Below, one piece after another: positions 1 to 13,900 of a stretch of 64,000 nt of DNA (position 1 is its first letter; every line of letters begins with the position of its first letter). A model generated the notes under the pieces. That model saw nothing but the letters and a program-made list of their open reading frames with translations, did no database searches and had not been told where the DNA came from. The DNA comes from Echinococcus granulosus (taxonomy: Eukaryota; Platyhelminthes; Cestoda; Cyclophyllidea; Taeniidae). The position numbers and the translations under genes are program-made. The stretch lies in NCBI RefSeq assembly GCF_000524195.1, contig NW_020170390.1:1193872-1257871 (forward strand), in the 5' to 3' direction.

Positions 1-545
1 GAGGGTGTCGTGGACCTTGCAGGATGTAAGGGGGATGGGCGGGGTAGGTTTGTCCCGCATTCCCTCTTCAGTGGGCTAACAATGCAGCTCCCCGGATGCC
101 CTTGGCTTCGCACATTCTGTCCCCACGTAGGACCATTATTAGTTCAATGCCAGCGTGACCCTGGCGACGACACTGGATTTGGCTAGCTGGGAGAATAAGC
201 TTGGCGTATTGTGTGCACGTGGTTTCAGGGGAACTGAAGGAAAACAGTTATTTTGTTTGGCAGGCGAGGTACGTCTGACGAATAACTCAAGGCCTACCTG
301 TAATGATTCGCCCTGTGTCAAGCATTAAATCGGATCACGATACTTTTCCAAGTACCAAAAAGGCTCTTCTAGGTGTAGAAGAGGGTACTGTAATACTTAT
401 GTTGTCTTAATGTGCCTTTCAGGGAGGAGGCAACCAGGAAATACGAATCTCGTGACCGGATCGTCCCCTCACTTACCTAGTGACTGCGGCTCCCCCCTTC
501 TTGAATATCGTATTTTCCCTATCCATCTTATCACCTTTAACAAAG
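1..545. other. 5' flank of RALGPS gene
   Basis: I see no supported gene here. Short open frames on both strands are unconserved in appearance and have no convincing splice context. The stretch probably holds the upstream region of the plus-strand RALGPS gene, whose first coding exon may start at 546. No TATA box or other defined promoter element could be assigned. Confidence 0.3.
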
Positions 546-647
546 ATGTCCAAAGCGAATCAACCGGGCTTGTCTAGAAACGCTAGGAATCGGGAAGCGG
601 AGACCGAGGAGTCTCGCTCCACAGTACACCCACCACTCTCCAAGAGG
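546..647 (+). CDS. candidate first coding exon of RALGPS
   Basis: An ATG at 546 opens 34 codons (start MSKANQPGLSRN, end PLSKR) that stop at a possible donor AGG|GTGGAG after 647. The phase is 0, which matches the phase-0 acceptor of the first firmly supported exon at 1978. The peptide is basic, Ser/Arg-rich and not conserved, as the extreme N-terminus of RalGPS proteins usually is. The donor is weak and the frame continues to a stop at 672. The true first exon could therefore lie elsewhere, or the 5' end could be supplied by trans-splicing. This call rests on phase and position only. Confidence 0.3.
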
Positions 648-1977
648 GTGGAGAAAGATGGATTTTTTTACTAAAGACAGGTATTGGGGATATTTGTAAC
701 ATCCTGTTCAAACTTGGCCGCTCGGTGTCTAGATGATACTGTCACACTAACATCCATTGCAGCCATGGCTTGAAACAGATTCTAGTCTTGATTCATCATT
801 TGCAAAGCACTTTGTAGTTAAGCCGGCACATTCCTTCAGCAAGGTGGATGGTGTACTCAAGTGACAAAATTCAGTTTTCAACAGTGCTGGGTGAGTTTTG
901 TCATATGTGCAATTTGAATAAATAATTTTCATCATTATAGAGTAAAAGTATGTGGCATGACTTATGCTTTACACTCGTGACTTTTTCATTTGTAACTTTT
1001 AAAAATACATAACCGCGAATGAAGGACTCGAATGACATCAAAAACATTTTTTTTCTAATTTGTAGTAATTCAGTGATGTGACCTTCGCATCCACTAGCGG
1101 ACATTTTGTTGTTTCTAATTGGTGGTTTTTGGCGTTAACATAACTCTTTGGCTTTGGGCAGCTGATTAACGAAGGTGAAATGGCTACATCTTCTGAAGTA
1201 CGTGTATTTCGCGAAGTCATATCTTTTTTGCAGTCATCTGTTCACTTCATCACATTCATATATCACCTTAATATGCACAAACTTCACATTCATAAATAAT
1301 ACTGTGTCTGTCACTACTTCTTATTGTATGGGTAATTTTAATTTCAGCAGTTGAGAACATTGGGTACATTTGTGATTCAGAACAAGTCACAGTCTGATAT
1401 TATGAAGCAGTAACGAATACTGGTGTACTTTTATATCTTATCATCTGTAATTTATTACCACCCGATGAAGCAATTCCCCCATCAACCTTTCTCCTTAGTT
1501 ATGCAGCAAAGTGACACGATCGACATCCTATTATCCTACTTTACTTGTGGTCACGGTCATGCTTTAGAGGCCCAAGTAAACAGCTATGTGCTTATGACGT
1601 TTATTCTTCTAAATTCGCACTGACTGTACCAATCAAATCTAAAGACATAGTAACAATTGAAATGGTTAACTCAAAGTAATGTTTATGATAACCTAGTATT
1701 TTGATGTTCTTACTTGATCCACTAGTATATTCAGTACGAATAGATTGTGATTTTATTGCGTCCAAACTTAATAGTGGGAGGTTTGTTATTAGCGTGCTGG
1801 AGGACCGGCACTCTCTGGGCTTGGATGGGTGTTCATGCCACCAATACGGTAGTAGAACTCCCCTATTTAGTTCATCCAAACAAGTGTGGTTTCATCACAA
1901 CTTCTTCTCGAAAAGCAACTTACTTTTATGGTTATTGTAACTAATATCAAGATGCAAATTCTTTAATTATTGCTTAG

Positions 1978-4900
1978 GCCTGCCTTGCCGATGCGGCTTT
2001 GGAGAGTAAGCAGGCGAAAAGTGACAAAGCTGCTTCGGACCTAATGTGCAATATCGCCATCGCCGACATTACCAAAGTCAGCGTTGATGATTTTGTGGTG
2101 TGGCTTTTTTACCTTTCTATAGTTCTTTCTATGCTAGAAACAAATCACCCTTATTGATATGTCCTATTTCGCTGCAATTAAACGGTCTGAGTTCCTCAGT
2201 CTCAAATGGAACGGCAGGGACAAGAAAATTTACGCACCGAACATCGTCGAGTCTACAAAGTGGTTCAATCAACTCAATTTTTGGGTTCAGAAGGAAATTC
2301 TAAAATATCCTGCTGTAAACAAACGTACTGAAATGCTTTCTTATTTCATAAAGTTAGCCAAGGTGAGTCGGACGTACCTGGCGTAGCTTCATTCGTAACT
2401 GGCCCCATAATTCTGGTAGGTTACACATTCAGCACTATTTAGGATATGTGGAGATGGTTTTAAAATACTTTCCTATACATTGTAGCCATCTGTAAAGTCA
2501 TCAGCTGTCGATGGGAACTGATATCGTCTCTATGTCATTGTGGTTTAACTCCACTACATGAGCGCCGGTGTATGCTTGAAAATGTTCGATACACGATTAA
2601 TGCTACCATAGCTCACACATTCTCAGAGTTTATCCGTCTAAAAGTGTCAATGCCCTTTCCACATAGTGTGAATGTTAACTCCAACCCACCCGTGATTTCG
2701 AATGCCGTTTCCCTCTATTTAGCACTTGGTGGAGGTAAACAATCTCTACTCAGCCATGTCAATAGTTTCGGCACTGCAAGTGGAGTGTGTCTACCGCCTG
2801 CGTCTCACTTGGTCTGGACTCGGCCATCGCGAGAGGGCGGCCTACCGACGGCTGGAGGAGCTCTTCGGCCAACAGGACAACTGCCGTCTCCTCCGCGAGC
2901 ATACCGCCGCCATGCGTCTCCCTGGTATTCCCTACCTCGGTGAGTTCCCTCCGCCATCTCCTTCCTCTTCGTTCAAGTTATTCTCTGTGCTATATACATA
3001 GGTTTCGTAGGCATATGGCATGCAACACCTAGAGGTACGTTACGTGTTTTCCCCTTCTCTAAGAAATATGCTCAATAGTGATGTAGCCTTATCGTCCGTT
3101 TTAGTCCGATCGGTTGTTGATGAGAAAGTAGAGTGCGTACAAATTTGAGATCTCAGTTTGTTTTGGTAAATGTCGTTTGCGTTGTCCGTCTGGTACATGT
3201 CTGGTGTGCTCCAGACATTTTGATGTTTGCAACTGTTTTACTTGTTTATTCTACATTAATGTAAAAAAGGCACACGTTGGGTCTTATTGGGGAGTTTGTA
3301 TCAATCTTAGCTGCAAAACTTTTCCCTTCGATAAGAAGAGCCCTTTATTGAGTCATAAAAGTGATCTTACTTTGGTGCTGCATCTCAGTGATTTGTAAAA
3401 CAAAAAATGTATTCGTCATCAACTAGGAGGGGGTGGATTATTAGCTATTTGAGAAAAAAATAGTGCTATCAACATTCCATGACCTTCACAAGTGATCACT
3501 TCTACTGACATGTGTTTTCTTGTGACAAGTGGAATAGCTAATGCTTTTTAATACGCTTGAAATCATCTACTTGTACGAAATTCACTCCCACCTTCCAAAA
3601 GAGGACTTAACAGACTTTTCTCTTATCATTCCTCTCGGCACTTACACTGGCAAACATCCAATATGGTCGGCTAGTTTTAGTAAATCCGTTTCATTAATTC
3701 ACTAATTTGCGCCAAAATGCGTGGAATGTTTGTTCACAGGGCTTCTAGAAAATAACTTGTTTTACTCCAATGTGAAGCAAACAGACAACTATAAGTGATT
3801 TTACCATACACAATCGGGCTGACCTGTTGCAAGTCATAGGGATGGTAAGAGGCTGCCGTTTTCCCGCGTACCCTCCTCCACATTTACACATAATTCATCC
3901 GAAGCCCGGAGTGATCCACAGGCATCTGGTGTGCACGGACGCTCTGGTGATGTTCAGGAGCACTGTTGCAAGCTCCTGTCTTTTATTCTTCTTTTATCGC
4001 TTCTTTTTTGGATCGTTTCAAAGATGGGGCTAGCGTGAATTCTTACTACCCAAATTTTGGGCGATTAGAATGCCTAAAATTATTTATTTTTATGCTGGCG
4101 GAATTTGCCATCTGTGTACTCCGGATGGTTTTTATGTAAGTGCTAGTGGTGTGGGAGGTCAGGCACTATAAGCGAGCCGGACATTTCCTGCTTATTTTGT
4201 TTTGCGCACAAATGTAAACAAGAGATTGAACTGTGTGAACTGAGTCAATCTCACAAATACTCGTTTCATGCCACATTACCCTTTGTCCTTCAACCGGTGT
4301 GTGTCCAGCAACTGACAGTACTTTCCGTTTCATTATTTGTTTTTCACTTTTCACCACGCCGTAAATTTGGTCTCCCGTGCGTGCGTGGGTGTTTGCTCAC
4401 ATCAAGGTCACCTGCCTCCAAGATGGCCTTGGCGTTGGAACATTGCTTTGGCAGACGAAAAGCAATCCTTCTTCACGTCGCCTGTGCCCTGATTTTGCTT
4501 GGTGTCAGATCTATCTGAAATGATGGGGCATGCCCTGTAGGATGCGCCCAACTTCATTCACCTCTGTCTTTATGAGGTGGTACACCTGGACCTAGTACTT
4601 GGGAATCGGTTAAATGTCCTGAAAGGTAGATCAATTGCTAAAACTTGGGATAGGGAAGGCGGGTCGAGTCACTCACTGATGTTTCGTCTCAACTGTGTGT
4701 CTGGTCTCAGCACAGACGCAAGCAAGTTTATTTAAAATCGTCACCTGAACTGACTCGTTCCTTGTTGGGTCATAGCCCAGTTTCACATGCACTGACCCTT
4801 GCCGCTTCGTGTATGCACGCATGTACACAACTTTTGCATTGAATGCAAATGGAATAAGCCTTGTTTGAACGTCTAGGTCACGCAAGCTTTATCGTCACTA

Positions 4901-7900
4901 TTTTGCTTGTGTAACTCTCACGGCTCTAATAAAACACAATTCTATTTCGGTGATCTCTCAAACTGCCACATTGAAACCAATTTTAAAAACAAGATATAGA
5001 TGGTGGATGGAGATTACTGAGGTAACACCAAAGCATTCCCGTCATTCACTTTACTGTGCGCTTCATTATTACTCTTGGGCACGCGTGACCCTATCATACG
5101 ACTGCGCCGGTCGCGTTTGCTAAAGGTGGATTGCTTTAGCGTCGTTAGTCTGTAAAAAATTGTTTTTTTGTAGCCCCTCCCTCTACCACTCATGCACTTC
5201 GTAAGTCACACCCGTTTAACATTGGCTTAGCCACCTCAATTCACTTAACTGGCGCGAACGTCTCGTGAATAATACTATATATGGCTTTTTCTTAAAGAGA
5301 CATGCATCTCAATTCATTTGAGCGCCATATTCACCAAAGCTGTACCCGTTGGCGTATAAGCAGCCGTGGGATCTAACTTGTTGGTGCTACAGCTCTGTGA
5401 GATTCCCATGTGCAGAAAGCTAAGATAGGTGAGACTTGGGTGGTTGCTGTGGGGGGGGACTATTCGCATGAGAATTGCGTCAAGTAGGTACACACGGAAC
5501 CAGGAGCTTGTGCAATCCCCGTTTGTCAAGGTTTGCGGGGTTTGTCTTCATCTTGCACTGCTAGACACTGAGTTTGTAGCCCATGTCAGTAACTTCTGGC
5601 TAGAGGAGAAATTTAATTTCTGGTGTGTGTGCAGTTATAATACTGGCTCTCGCAATCATCCGGCCTAACACGTACATAGGCCCCCTGTCCTGAAACACAA
5701 AGTCAACTGTCTCTTAACAGAGGTTTGGATGTACGGCTTTTTGGAGATGGATAGTTTACTTCAAGTAAATGGATCTACGTATTTGTGTGTTTTTGTAGTT
5801 AATCAAATTGTTTTACATCGCCAAGTGCATTCTTGTGCCACTGGCTTTAAAGAAAGTAGTGATACTTCTTTCAAATTCATCTCAAATTTTTTTTCTGCCT
5901 GTTTTTATTGGCCTGCTTAGCCTTTTAAACACACTGCCATATTCCGGCCACGGCCATATTTGGCATCGTGGGTGCGTTATATGTTTTATTAAGCGTGGAC
6001 CACCTCTACATTATCAGGTTTTGCGCGTGTACACATGCATATGTGTGTATGCGTGTGTTGTGAGATGTAAGAGTAACTGACCCAGCGAGACGACGGACGC
6101 CTACAGCATCTGTTGACCGTCTGGGTGCTAACAGCACCTTGCGCGAGCGCATCGGTCTACCACCATCTCAGCGCTTCCGTTTGCATGTCGTCACCTCCGA
6201 GCTCAGTTGAGCCAAAAACAATGCCAGCAGCACTCGTCCTAATGCCGGTTTCAGTTTACGTGCCTTTTTTATCAAATCAGTTCTTCCACTTGCATTTGAG
6301 TGCCTCGTGTTACACAGTAGTGCACATTATTATGATCAGGAGGTACACTCTTTACCACGAGTTTGTGTTAAAGCAATACAACTTACGACACCAAAATGTG
6401 CATTCACTCAATTGAATCTATTCCATTACAGAGTAAAACCGCGCTCACTCGGGGAAGAATAAAACTATTTTTAGCGGATGATGCGGGATCACATGACATG
6501 ATGCATGACACGTATGACCTGGAATGGCCTAGGAACTGTGAAAGTTTATGTCTCAAGTAAAGATTGATTTCGTCCCTTTTATGAACTAGTATGGGATAGA
6601 CTTATTTTTCCTCCCGCGTTTCTTTTAAATGTGCCCTCTGAACGTTTTCCACTCAAGTTCCATTCGTCTTTTCTTCGGCTGAACTTTTAGAGGTGCAGTT
6701 TGCATCTCTATAAAAGCTCAGTGTATAATCACTTCTGTAGTGGAAGCCTTTGGGTCGAAGCTAACATCCAAGCGCTTTCGTCCGCACCCATCAATATTCC
6801 AAATTCTGAAGCCTTTTGAGCTCTGCAGCATTAGATTTTAGCATCAGAATCGCTCGTGCTTTAAGACGTGACTCATCCCACTGACCGGTCAGTAGGTCGT
6901 GCACGGCAGGCATGTGAGTATGGACGTACTCATTTCCGTTCCCTCTCCTTTATGCATGTTTTTCAATCTTGGCCATTGATTGCGCCCCCTTTCCTCCGTT
7001 CTACTCACTTCTCTACTTTCCTCAGCCCATCGACCAGACGGCTTCTGAGCAATTGCCTCGTCTGACGGAATTAACCTCCGATGGAGTTATGCGTGACCTC
7101 CCCACCAGCCATTATGATTTACCATAAGATTGAATTGCAGACTCTGTTTGTGTGCTTGTGTGCAATTGAATAGCAGACATTGTCGTCAGACGTTTTAGAT
7201 AGTGCTGATGGTGGTGATAGACTGTATGCAATAAGGCGCCAGTCATTGGGCAAAGGTGAAATGGTTGTGAGGCATTTGATCTGTATCATCCGAATTATGC
7301 CTCTTGCTCATGCCTGCACTTGTAGAAGGTCCAGGCTTGATTGCACTTTTGTACGTTCACAGGCACTACCACCAAAACGGGAAGGAACGCCTTATTAATC
7401 ACACCTGAACTAATAAACTCAATCTTTCGGCTCACTAACACTCACACTGTGAAACTTAGTGGTCGCTTGAGATCAGTCTCACGTGTGAGCAGTCCCGCTT
7501 GTATAAATTAACACCCTTCTTTTTTTACTTTAGCATCACCATTAGATTAACTGTGTATACCACTATTCCTGAACCGAGTGGCATTTGAGAGTAAGTAAAT
7601 GTCATTCCCCTAGGCATTGCAGAGGTGTCTTGGGTGCGTGGGTGCCTGTGACCTTGCTAAAATGTCAGCAAACGTTTTATGTGATAAACTAAAGCCGCAC
7701 CGATCCCGACGGTCCAGCATTCGACTGTTGGCCGGCTTTGAATGCAAGTTAGCGCTAACTACTGGAACTGATTTTGGTGCGAATGGGTGCGGAATTCGGC
7801 AAGGCAGGGAATGGGTAGGAACCGTCTGGACATTAATCATCCTGGGAAAGTAATGCGATAGGTCTACCACTATTTATTTATTTAAGTATACGTTTCTAAA

Positions 7901-10900
7901 ATACGTCAGCTGAGAGTGAGGTGAACGCATTTAATCTCCATTTTTGCGTTCTCTTGGTAATGTACCGAAATGAAGTGGCTAAAGTGAAGTCAAAAGTGAG
8001 CCATGAGGTGGTACTTTGTCCCCGAATATCTTGGGGAACAGATAACGTTCACAGGAAAGAAAAGTCAAAGTCCACATTTTTATCACTGCAACTCTGCGTT
8101 CATGAATATACTGGCATAAATGCCACGGAAGTGGGCTGTATGACTAGTCTGCGTTTCGTAGAGTTTCGCATTTTCCGGAGAGTATATTTGCAGATGCAAG
8201 AGTGCTTTTTGACATCGTCGAAAATGACGTAAGTTGAAGGACCACGCAGTGGTAAGGAATGATGCTCTTGCCAGTCTTGATTTTGGGTGAATGCAGGATG
8301 TGCGTTTGCTTGTCCGGTTGGTGGGTTGCCAGCATCAATCTGGTTGCGTCATCGGCGTCTTGCATGGACACTTTTCGGACAGATTTGGTGCCTCCAATTC
8401 TTCCAATAGCTCCACTTGCCTCGGGGCTGACTAGATTACCCAGTTGATGCGGATGAAATTGGTTTGGTGCTAATTTGTCTAGTTACACGTCAACACATCA
8501 CCTCAAACAGTGGAGCTGCTACTTCCGACTCTGGCATGAGTACTTATTTTGTTTATTCTTGTGGTATTTGATACGATCTCCTCAGCTATATCTTTGAGGG
8601 AACAAAATCATTAAACTGTTGGAAATGTTGGAATAGTTCTTTTGACGAGTGAATTTCGTCTACAAGTATACTAATACCAGAAAACTAGAACAAATAAGGT
8701 GGCTCTGCCTGAAACAAGTTTTAACGAATATCCTGTGTTGCTTTTATAGTAAATAAAATCATTTTTCGTAGCATTTTCTCTCCACCTGTGACCTTGGATG
8801 AGTGATCCCTACCAGTCTAACTTGTTTCACAATGATGACATTTTAAATTAGTATCGGTTTACAAACTTAGGTTCGAAGAGCCACCAACTGTGGGTGGCAT
8901 GGTAGCAGGTCAGTCGTCTTTATCCTCACGCGACCTTATTGTTCTCCTTCTTGCGCTTCATCACTCACAGGTCTCTACCTCTCTGATCTCATTTACACCA
9001 ACGTGGCACATCCGCGTATCAACGGACAGCCGACAACGGTTTGGGTGACGAAGCTGAACACCATCGTCGACGCCATCGCCCACTTCCAGCAGTCGCGTTT
9101 CCGTAAGCCCCTATCCTCAGCGAGAAAGTCCGTTTTTATCTGTCGGATGGCTGCCTTGTGTTGCATTGCAAGTGTGTTAGTTAACACGCTCGTCGCATAC
9201 GACGTCCCGACTTTCTTACCGGATTCTCACCTTTAAGTGCATGTGACACTTAATTAAAGGGGAATTAAATTGATTGAAAATTACGGAAAAAATACACTTG
9301 ATGTCCCATTTAATCAACAAAGTATGGGGACTAGCGCATAGTTTCTTTTTAAAACCCAGCCAGTGAATGTGTTAGCGATGATAGTTCTGTTTGCGTACTT
9401 CGCCCGGCTAGTAAACTGCTCGCTCTATGTAATTCAATTTCATTTCAACAATGCCAATCTCTATTACGATGCCCCCGCAACCGACCAGACTATCATCGGG
9501 ATCCATGATTTCCTATGCATTATCTAAAATTGTAATTACTTAGCTGAACGTACATATTTCACTCGTAAGGATTGGAGGTGTGGAAACAGGTTTTGCACAA
9601 CATGGCCCGTTTCTTTTTAAGCAATCAGAGGGCACGTGTCGTGGTAGGCGCGAGTAAAGCCCGCAGTCCTCATTTCTCCACCCCTTCCATCCTGTCGACG
9701 ACCTGCCTGGTGGTCACCTAGCCCATCCCACACCCGCCTTTCCCTCAACAATCCTCTCAGCTCTTAAAATGAGGATTTAAATTTAACATTCGTATTGCCT
9801 CCCCACTTGTCCCTCGTACATGTGCGCACAGCACACTTGTGCTGCTGGCAACCAATGGGGATGTTTGACTTCGCCTTTGATCGGCCCTTGCCACACAAGC
9901 GCGCTCGCCGTTTGCGCGCTTCCTAATTTCGCCCAGACGCTGGATGGGGGAGTTGGGGGTGCGTACGCGTGTACGGTCGATCCACGACCCGCGCGCGACG
10001 TTGGCAGCGTCAACTTTTTTTGGGATAATTAATTCTTCCTCCTCTCTGCCATTCCGATCCCTCCCTTTTTGATCTTTCACGTGGCATGAGAATTCCGAGG
10101 AGGAGGCGAGGGGGTGGAGAGAAGAAGAATTGACCTATCAATCAGTACTGAGAGTTTAAGGCTATCACGGTGCTTGAGTTCTTTGAATTTATAGGTGGTA
10201 GTAGTGGACGAGAAGTCCAGAATTTTCAGCTAATCGTAACACCATCGACTGGATGTTAGCGTGGTACCATAAGATATCTGATATAAGTTAGTGAAGTTTT
10301 TCATAATAAAATTAAATTACGATTTAGGTCTCTTTAAGGTATTTTATTCGTTGCAATAATCACCACCACAATTCGTAATGCATCCTATGTTTGTGGGTTA
10401 CATTTTCCCAAAACATTTGGTCTGGGGACCATCACACACGAACCAAGCAGATTTATGGGGATGAGGCGGTTTGTCTTGGGGGTATGGGTTGAATTGTGGT
10501 TGGTTTAGGGACAATGGCGTGCAAAAGCCATCTCGCATTACAGATCAGCGAGAAAATAAATAAACCAGAATACACGGCACACTTTTATAAGGTGGAGTGA
10601 ATAAGTGAATGCTTATGCCTGCCTGTCATCCACCAACGCATGTGGGCGGGGCCAATTTGCTTATCTTCCACCACTTTACCCTCCCACCCGAAGTAGGTGC
10701 AAACGAATCATCATTTCAGCTCTCACGTTAAACCTGACAAATGCCATTCTTCTTCACACACTGGTTTCGAAGGATAGTTACGATCATGATGCGTAATTCT
10801 TCGTTATCACGAGCGGAGGGTATTTGTGGAAGCGATGCATTCATCTTTGAGCGATTCAGCACCTGAATCGAGGTGTTGATGCCATTTCTGGCTGGCACTT

Positions 10901-13900
10901 CTTGCTGCCGTACCCTCTCTAAATTCAGTAAACATTTGACGGTAGGCTATTTTCTACACTCTTGAAACCGAATCACATTCATCAGGTTTGCTAAACCGAC
11001 ATTTTAGTAAATAGAAGAATTTAGGGTGAGAGAGTTGTGCCATACCCAAATAAGGAGTACCGATAGGCTGACACAGAGCTCTGCTTTATAATGCATACAA
11101 ATAATGGCATATTACCGGTCTTTGCAAGCTACTTCAAGCCATGTCAGCGATCTATACCGCAAACCATATCTACTTTTCGGGTCATTTGATATTCGCAACT
11201 GAACAGTCACTGACGTGTTAAAACTGTGACCACCTAGACCCATTTCTTACGACTTTAATTCACACCTCTGATCGGCAAATGGATTTTGCACTGGCTATCG
11301 CCCACTTTTTTGGCTAAGCAAGCTAAAATCCTCTTTTGAAATGGTAGCAGCCGGAGCATTCAGCCTTATGCGTAGCTGTTACGTTTATTTTGAAGCGTTG
11401 AAAATTCTTATATTGCATCATTTTGACCTGGTACTAAATTTGAACGACTAAGCAGGTTGCAGACGATTACTGCTGAATGCATGTGCTTAAGTTAGGTGTC
11501 ATTTATGTATACTGATGTTAAGTCGTTATTTGAAAAAATCAGTAAAAACACAAATGGTGGTGGCACCGTCCAGCTGTAACTATCTCAGCGCCCTTTCCCG
11601 ATCCTTGAGTGTTGCTGCAACGATTTAATAAATACGATGGAAATTTCGCAGCAGTTTAGCGGCAAAGGGAGCCAAATTAAATCACAATTAATCGCCATTT
11701 GTCTACGTACATTCAGCTTTCCAAGTGAATGAGAGCATCCGAGCCTACCTCCTCGCTCAGTCTTACATTGAGGAGTTACAGAAGTTCCTCGAGGATGCCA
11801 ACTTCAAGATGTCCCTCCACCTAGAACCGCCTCCTATACTTGATGCCTCTCCGCCTCCCACTTCGCTGTCGCTGATGGCCCCCGCTGCTGCTGCCAACGG
11901 GCACAGCACAGAAGGCTCGCGGAGGGGTGTCTCGGCGGCGGCGCGCGTGAGTACGTCTATTTCGTGTAAGACCGCTCCGTTGGTCGTAGCCCTTACTGCA
12001 GGCTGCACCTTCGAGCGGGAACAGGCACCGCGCAAGAAGACACTACCGTCAGCACCGCAATCACTCAGCTTCAAGCCGACTTTGGTCGCGCTGGGGAAGG
12101 CGGCGATAGGCGACAGCACCGAGGTGGAGGTAGACGCAGAGGGAGAGGAGGTGGAGGTCTGCTGTACTAGGACTATAAAACCCGGTACCACGGTGAAACT
12201 GTTGCTTCCACCAAATCCCGTCGGCTTGTTAGAAAGCAGTGGTTGTGCCCCCAACCTTGCTGCCGTCCCCATTGACTCCGTCACCACTGGCTCCAAGGCC
12301 TGCTTCGCTAATGACACATCTATTCTCAGGGGAAGAAGGTGATCCTTTCACAGTTCCTACTTTTTTTGTCTAGAGGTGTTGTAACAAAGTTCCGTTTTGA
12401 GCAGACAAAAAGTAGAACCTAGGTGAGATTCACGGAACATATTGGAAANNNNNNNNNNNNNNNNNNNNNNNNNNNNNNNNNNNNNNNNNNNNNNNNNNNN
12501 NNNNNNNNNNNNNNNNNNNNNNNNNNNNNNNNNNNNNNNNNNNNNNNNATATAAAGCATATCAACAACCAGACTTTCTGATTGTGCCGTGGAAGAATTGG
12601 TACTTCGTTCAGCGCATCGTCTCGTGAGTTCAGTGTTTGTAATAAAATTCCACCATTGCAGTTGGATTCACTGAAAAGCCTTCGGAAGTTGAATGAGTTT
12701 GGTGTCAGTCACGTTTGGGATTAGGACACAACAACCGGGATACTTGTGCTGAGGTAAAAAGGACCTGTCCTCCGATTTGTGCAGCGCATTGAATTCCTCT
12801 CTGTTCATCTGTATGGGCCTCTGTACATCTACTGAAATTCAGCGCATATTTTCGGCCCGCTGTTTTTATTTTGTTCTATCTTATCTGTGTGCAACATATA
12901 TCAGCAGATTCTCTTTTCTAAGTAGAAAAAGCAACGAAGAGCAACACCATTTCGGAATTTCACATGGATGCCATTTGCAAATGTACTGCCATGTAACACT
13001 TGACCGATATTCAGCCCTGAGAAGTTTACAAATTTTTATCTCCTCAACTGTCTGCGGAGACTTATGCACAAAATTTGATCTTCAGGATGTTTGAAGCCTG
13101 CTTGTACTTTGAGACGAACCAGTGGTGGATATCAAAATCAGCAATACTTCCCTCTTTCGGCAATACTTATGTATTTTTTTGCCAGCCATATTTACAAACG
13201 TTTTGCCCGAAATTGTATTCCCATGTGTATCAACTTCCCGTCTTTGCTGTGCTTGTACATAGACTAAGGTGCGTATTAACTCTTGTCCCAGGAGTTTTCG
13301 GTTGGAAAGGCCTTGGAATCGCTAAAACCCTCCTGTGATGATGCGGCGACCTCGACGGACTTCAAGTCATCGCGTGTGGCTACGCACGACCAGGAGATAC
13401 AGGTTCCCCAACCTCACTCCTCTGTCTCTGTCTCCACCAGCTGCCTTCTCTGTTGTCATTCGTCGCCTACACTGTCGTCACAGCAAGAGCGGCAACAGGA
13501 ACCCCAATCTGCCTCCCGACACACCACCGACTGGTAGGTTTTTCTGTTTCCCGTCCTTTTTGAAGTTGTGTGGATACCTGTATGAATTTCTCCTGTCTAT
13601 AAGTACAAGCTGACGTCTGTGTGCTTGTATAGCCTGTAGTAAGTGTATAGGCGCTTAAGGGTTTTATTTTTTGGGCGGATGTTCTCCTTCCACCCCGCTC
13701 AGTGGTCTGGTGATTGGAGTTCCTTCTGACTTGTCTTTTCAATCAAACTAAGCGAACTGCTTGATTTACGTATTTGTAATTCCGTCGAACCGTTCTACAA
13801 TCTTAAATCAAATGTTTCCTGCTGTATTACAGCATAGCTTTTTTGTTCTAATCCTATTCATTTGATCGGTGTTAACTGCATCACTTCAGTAAATTCCGTA

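Noticed and set aside
11763..12317. A 184-codon open frame on the minus strand
   Set aside because: It is the shadow of GC-rich plus-strand coding sequence of RALGPS. It has no recognised domain and no splice support.
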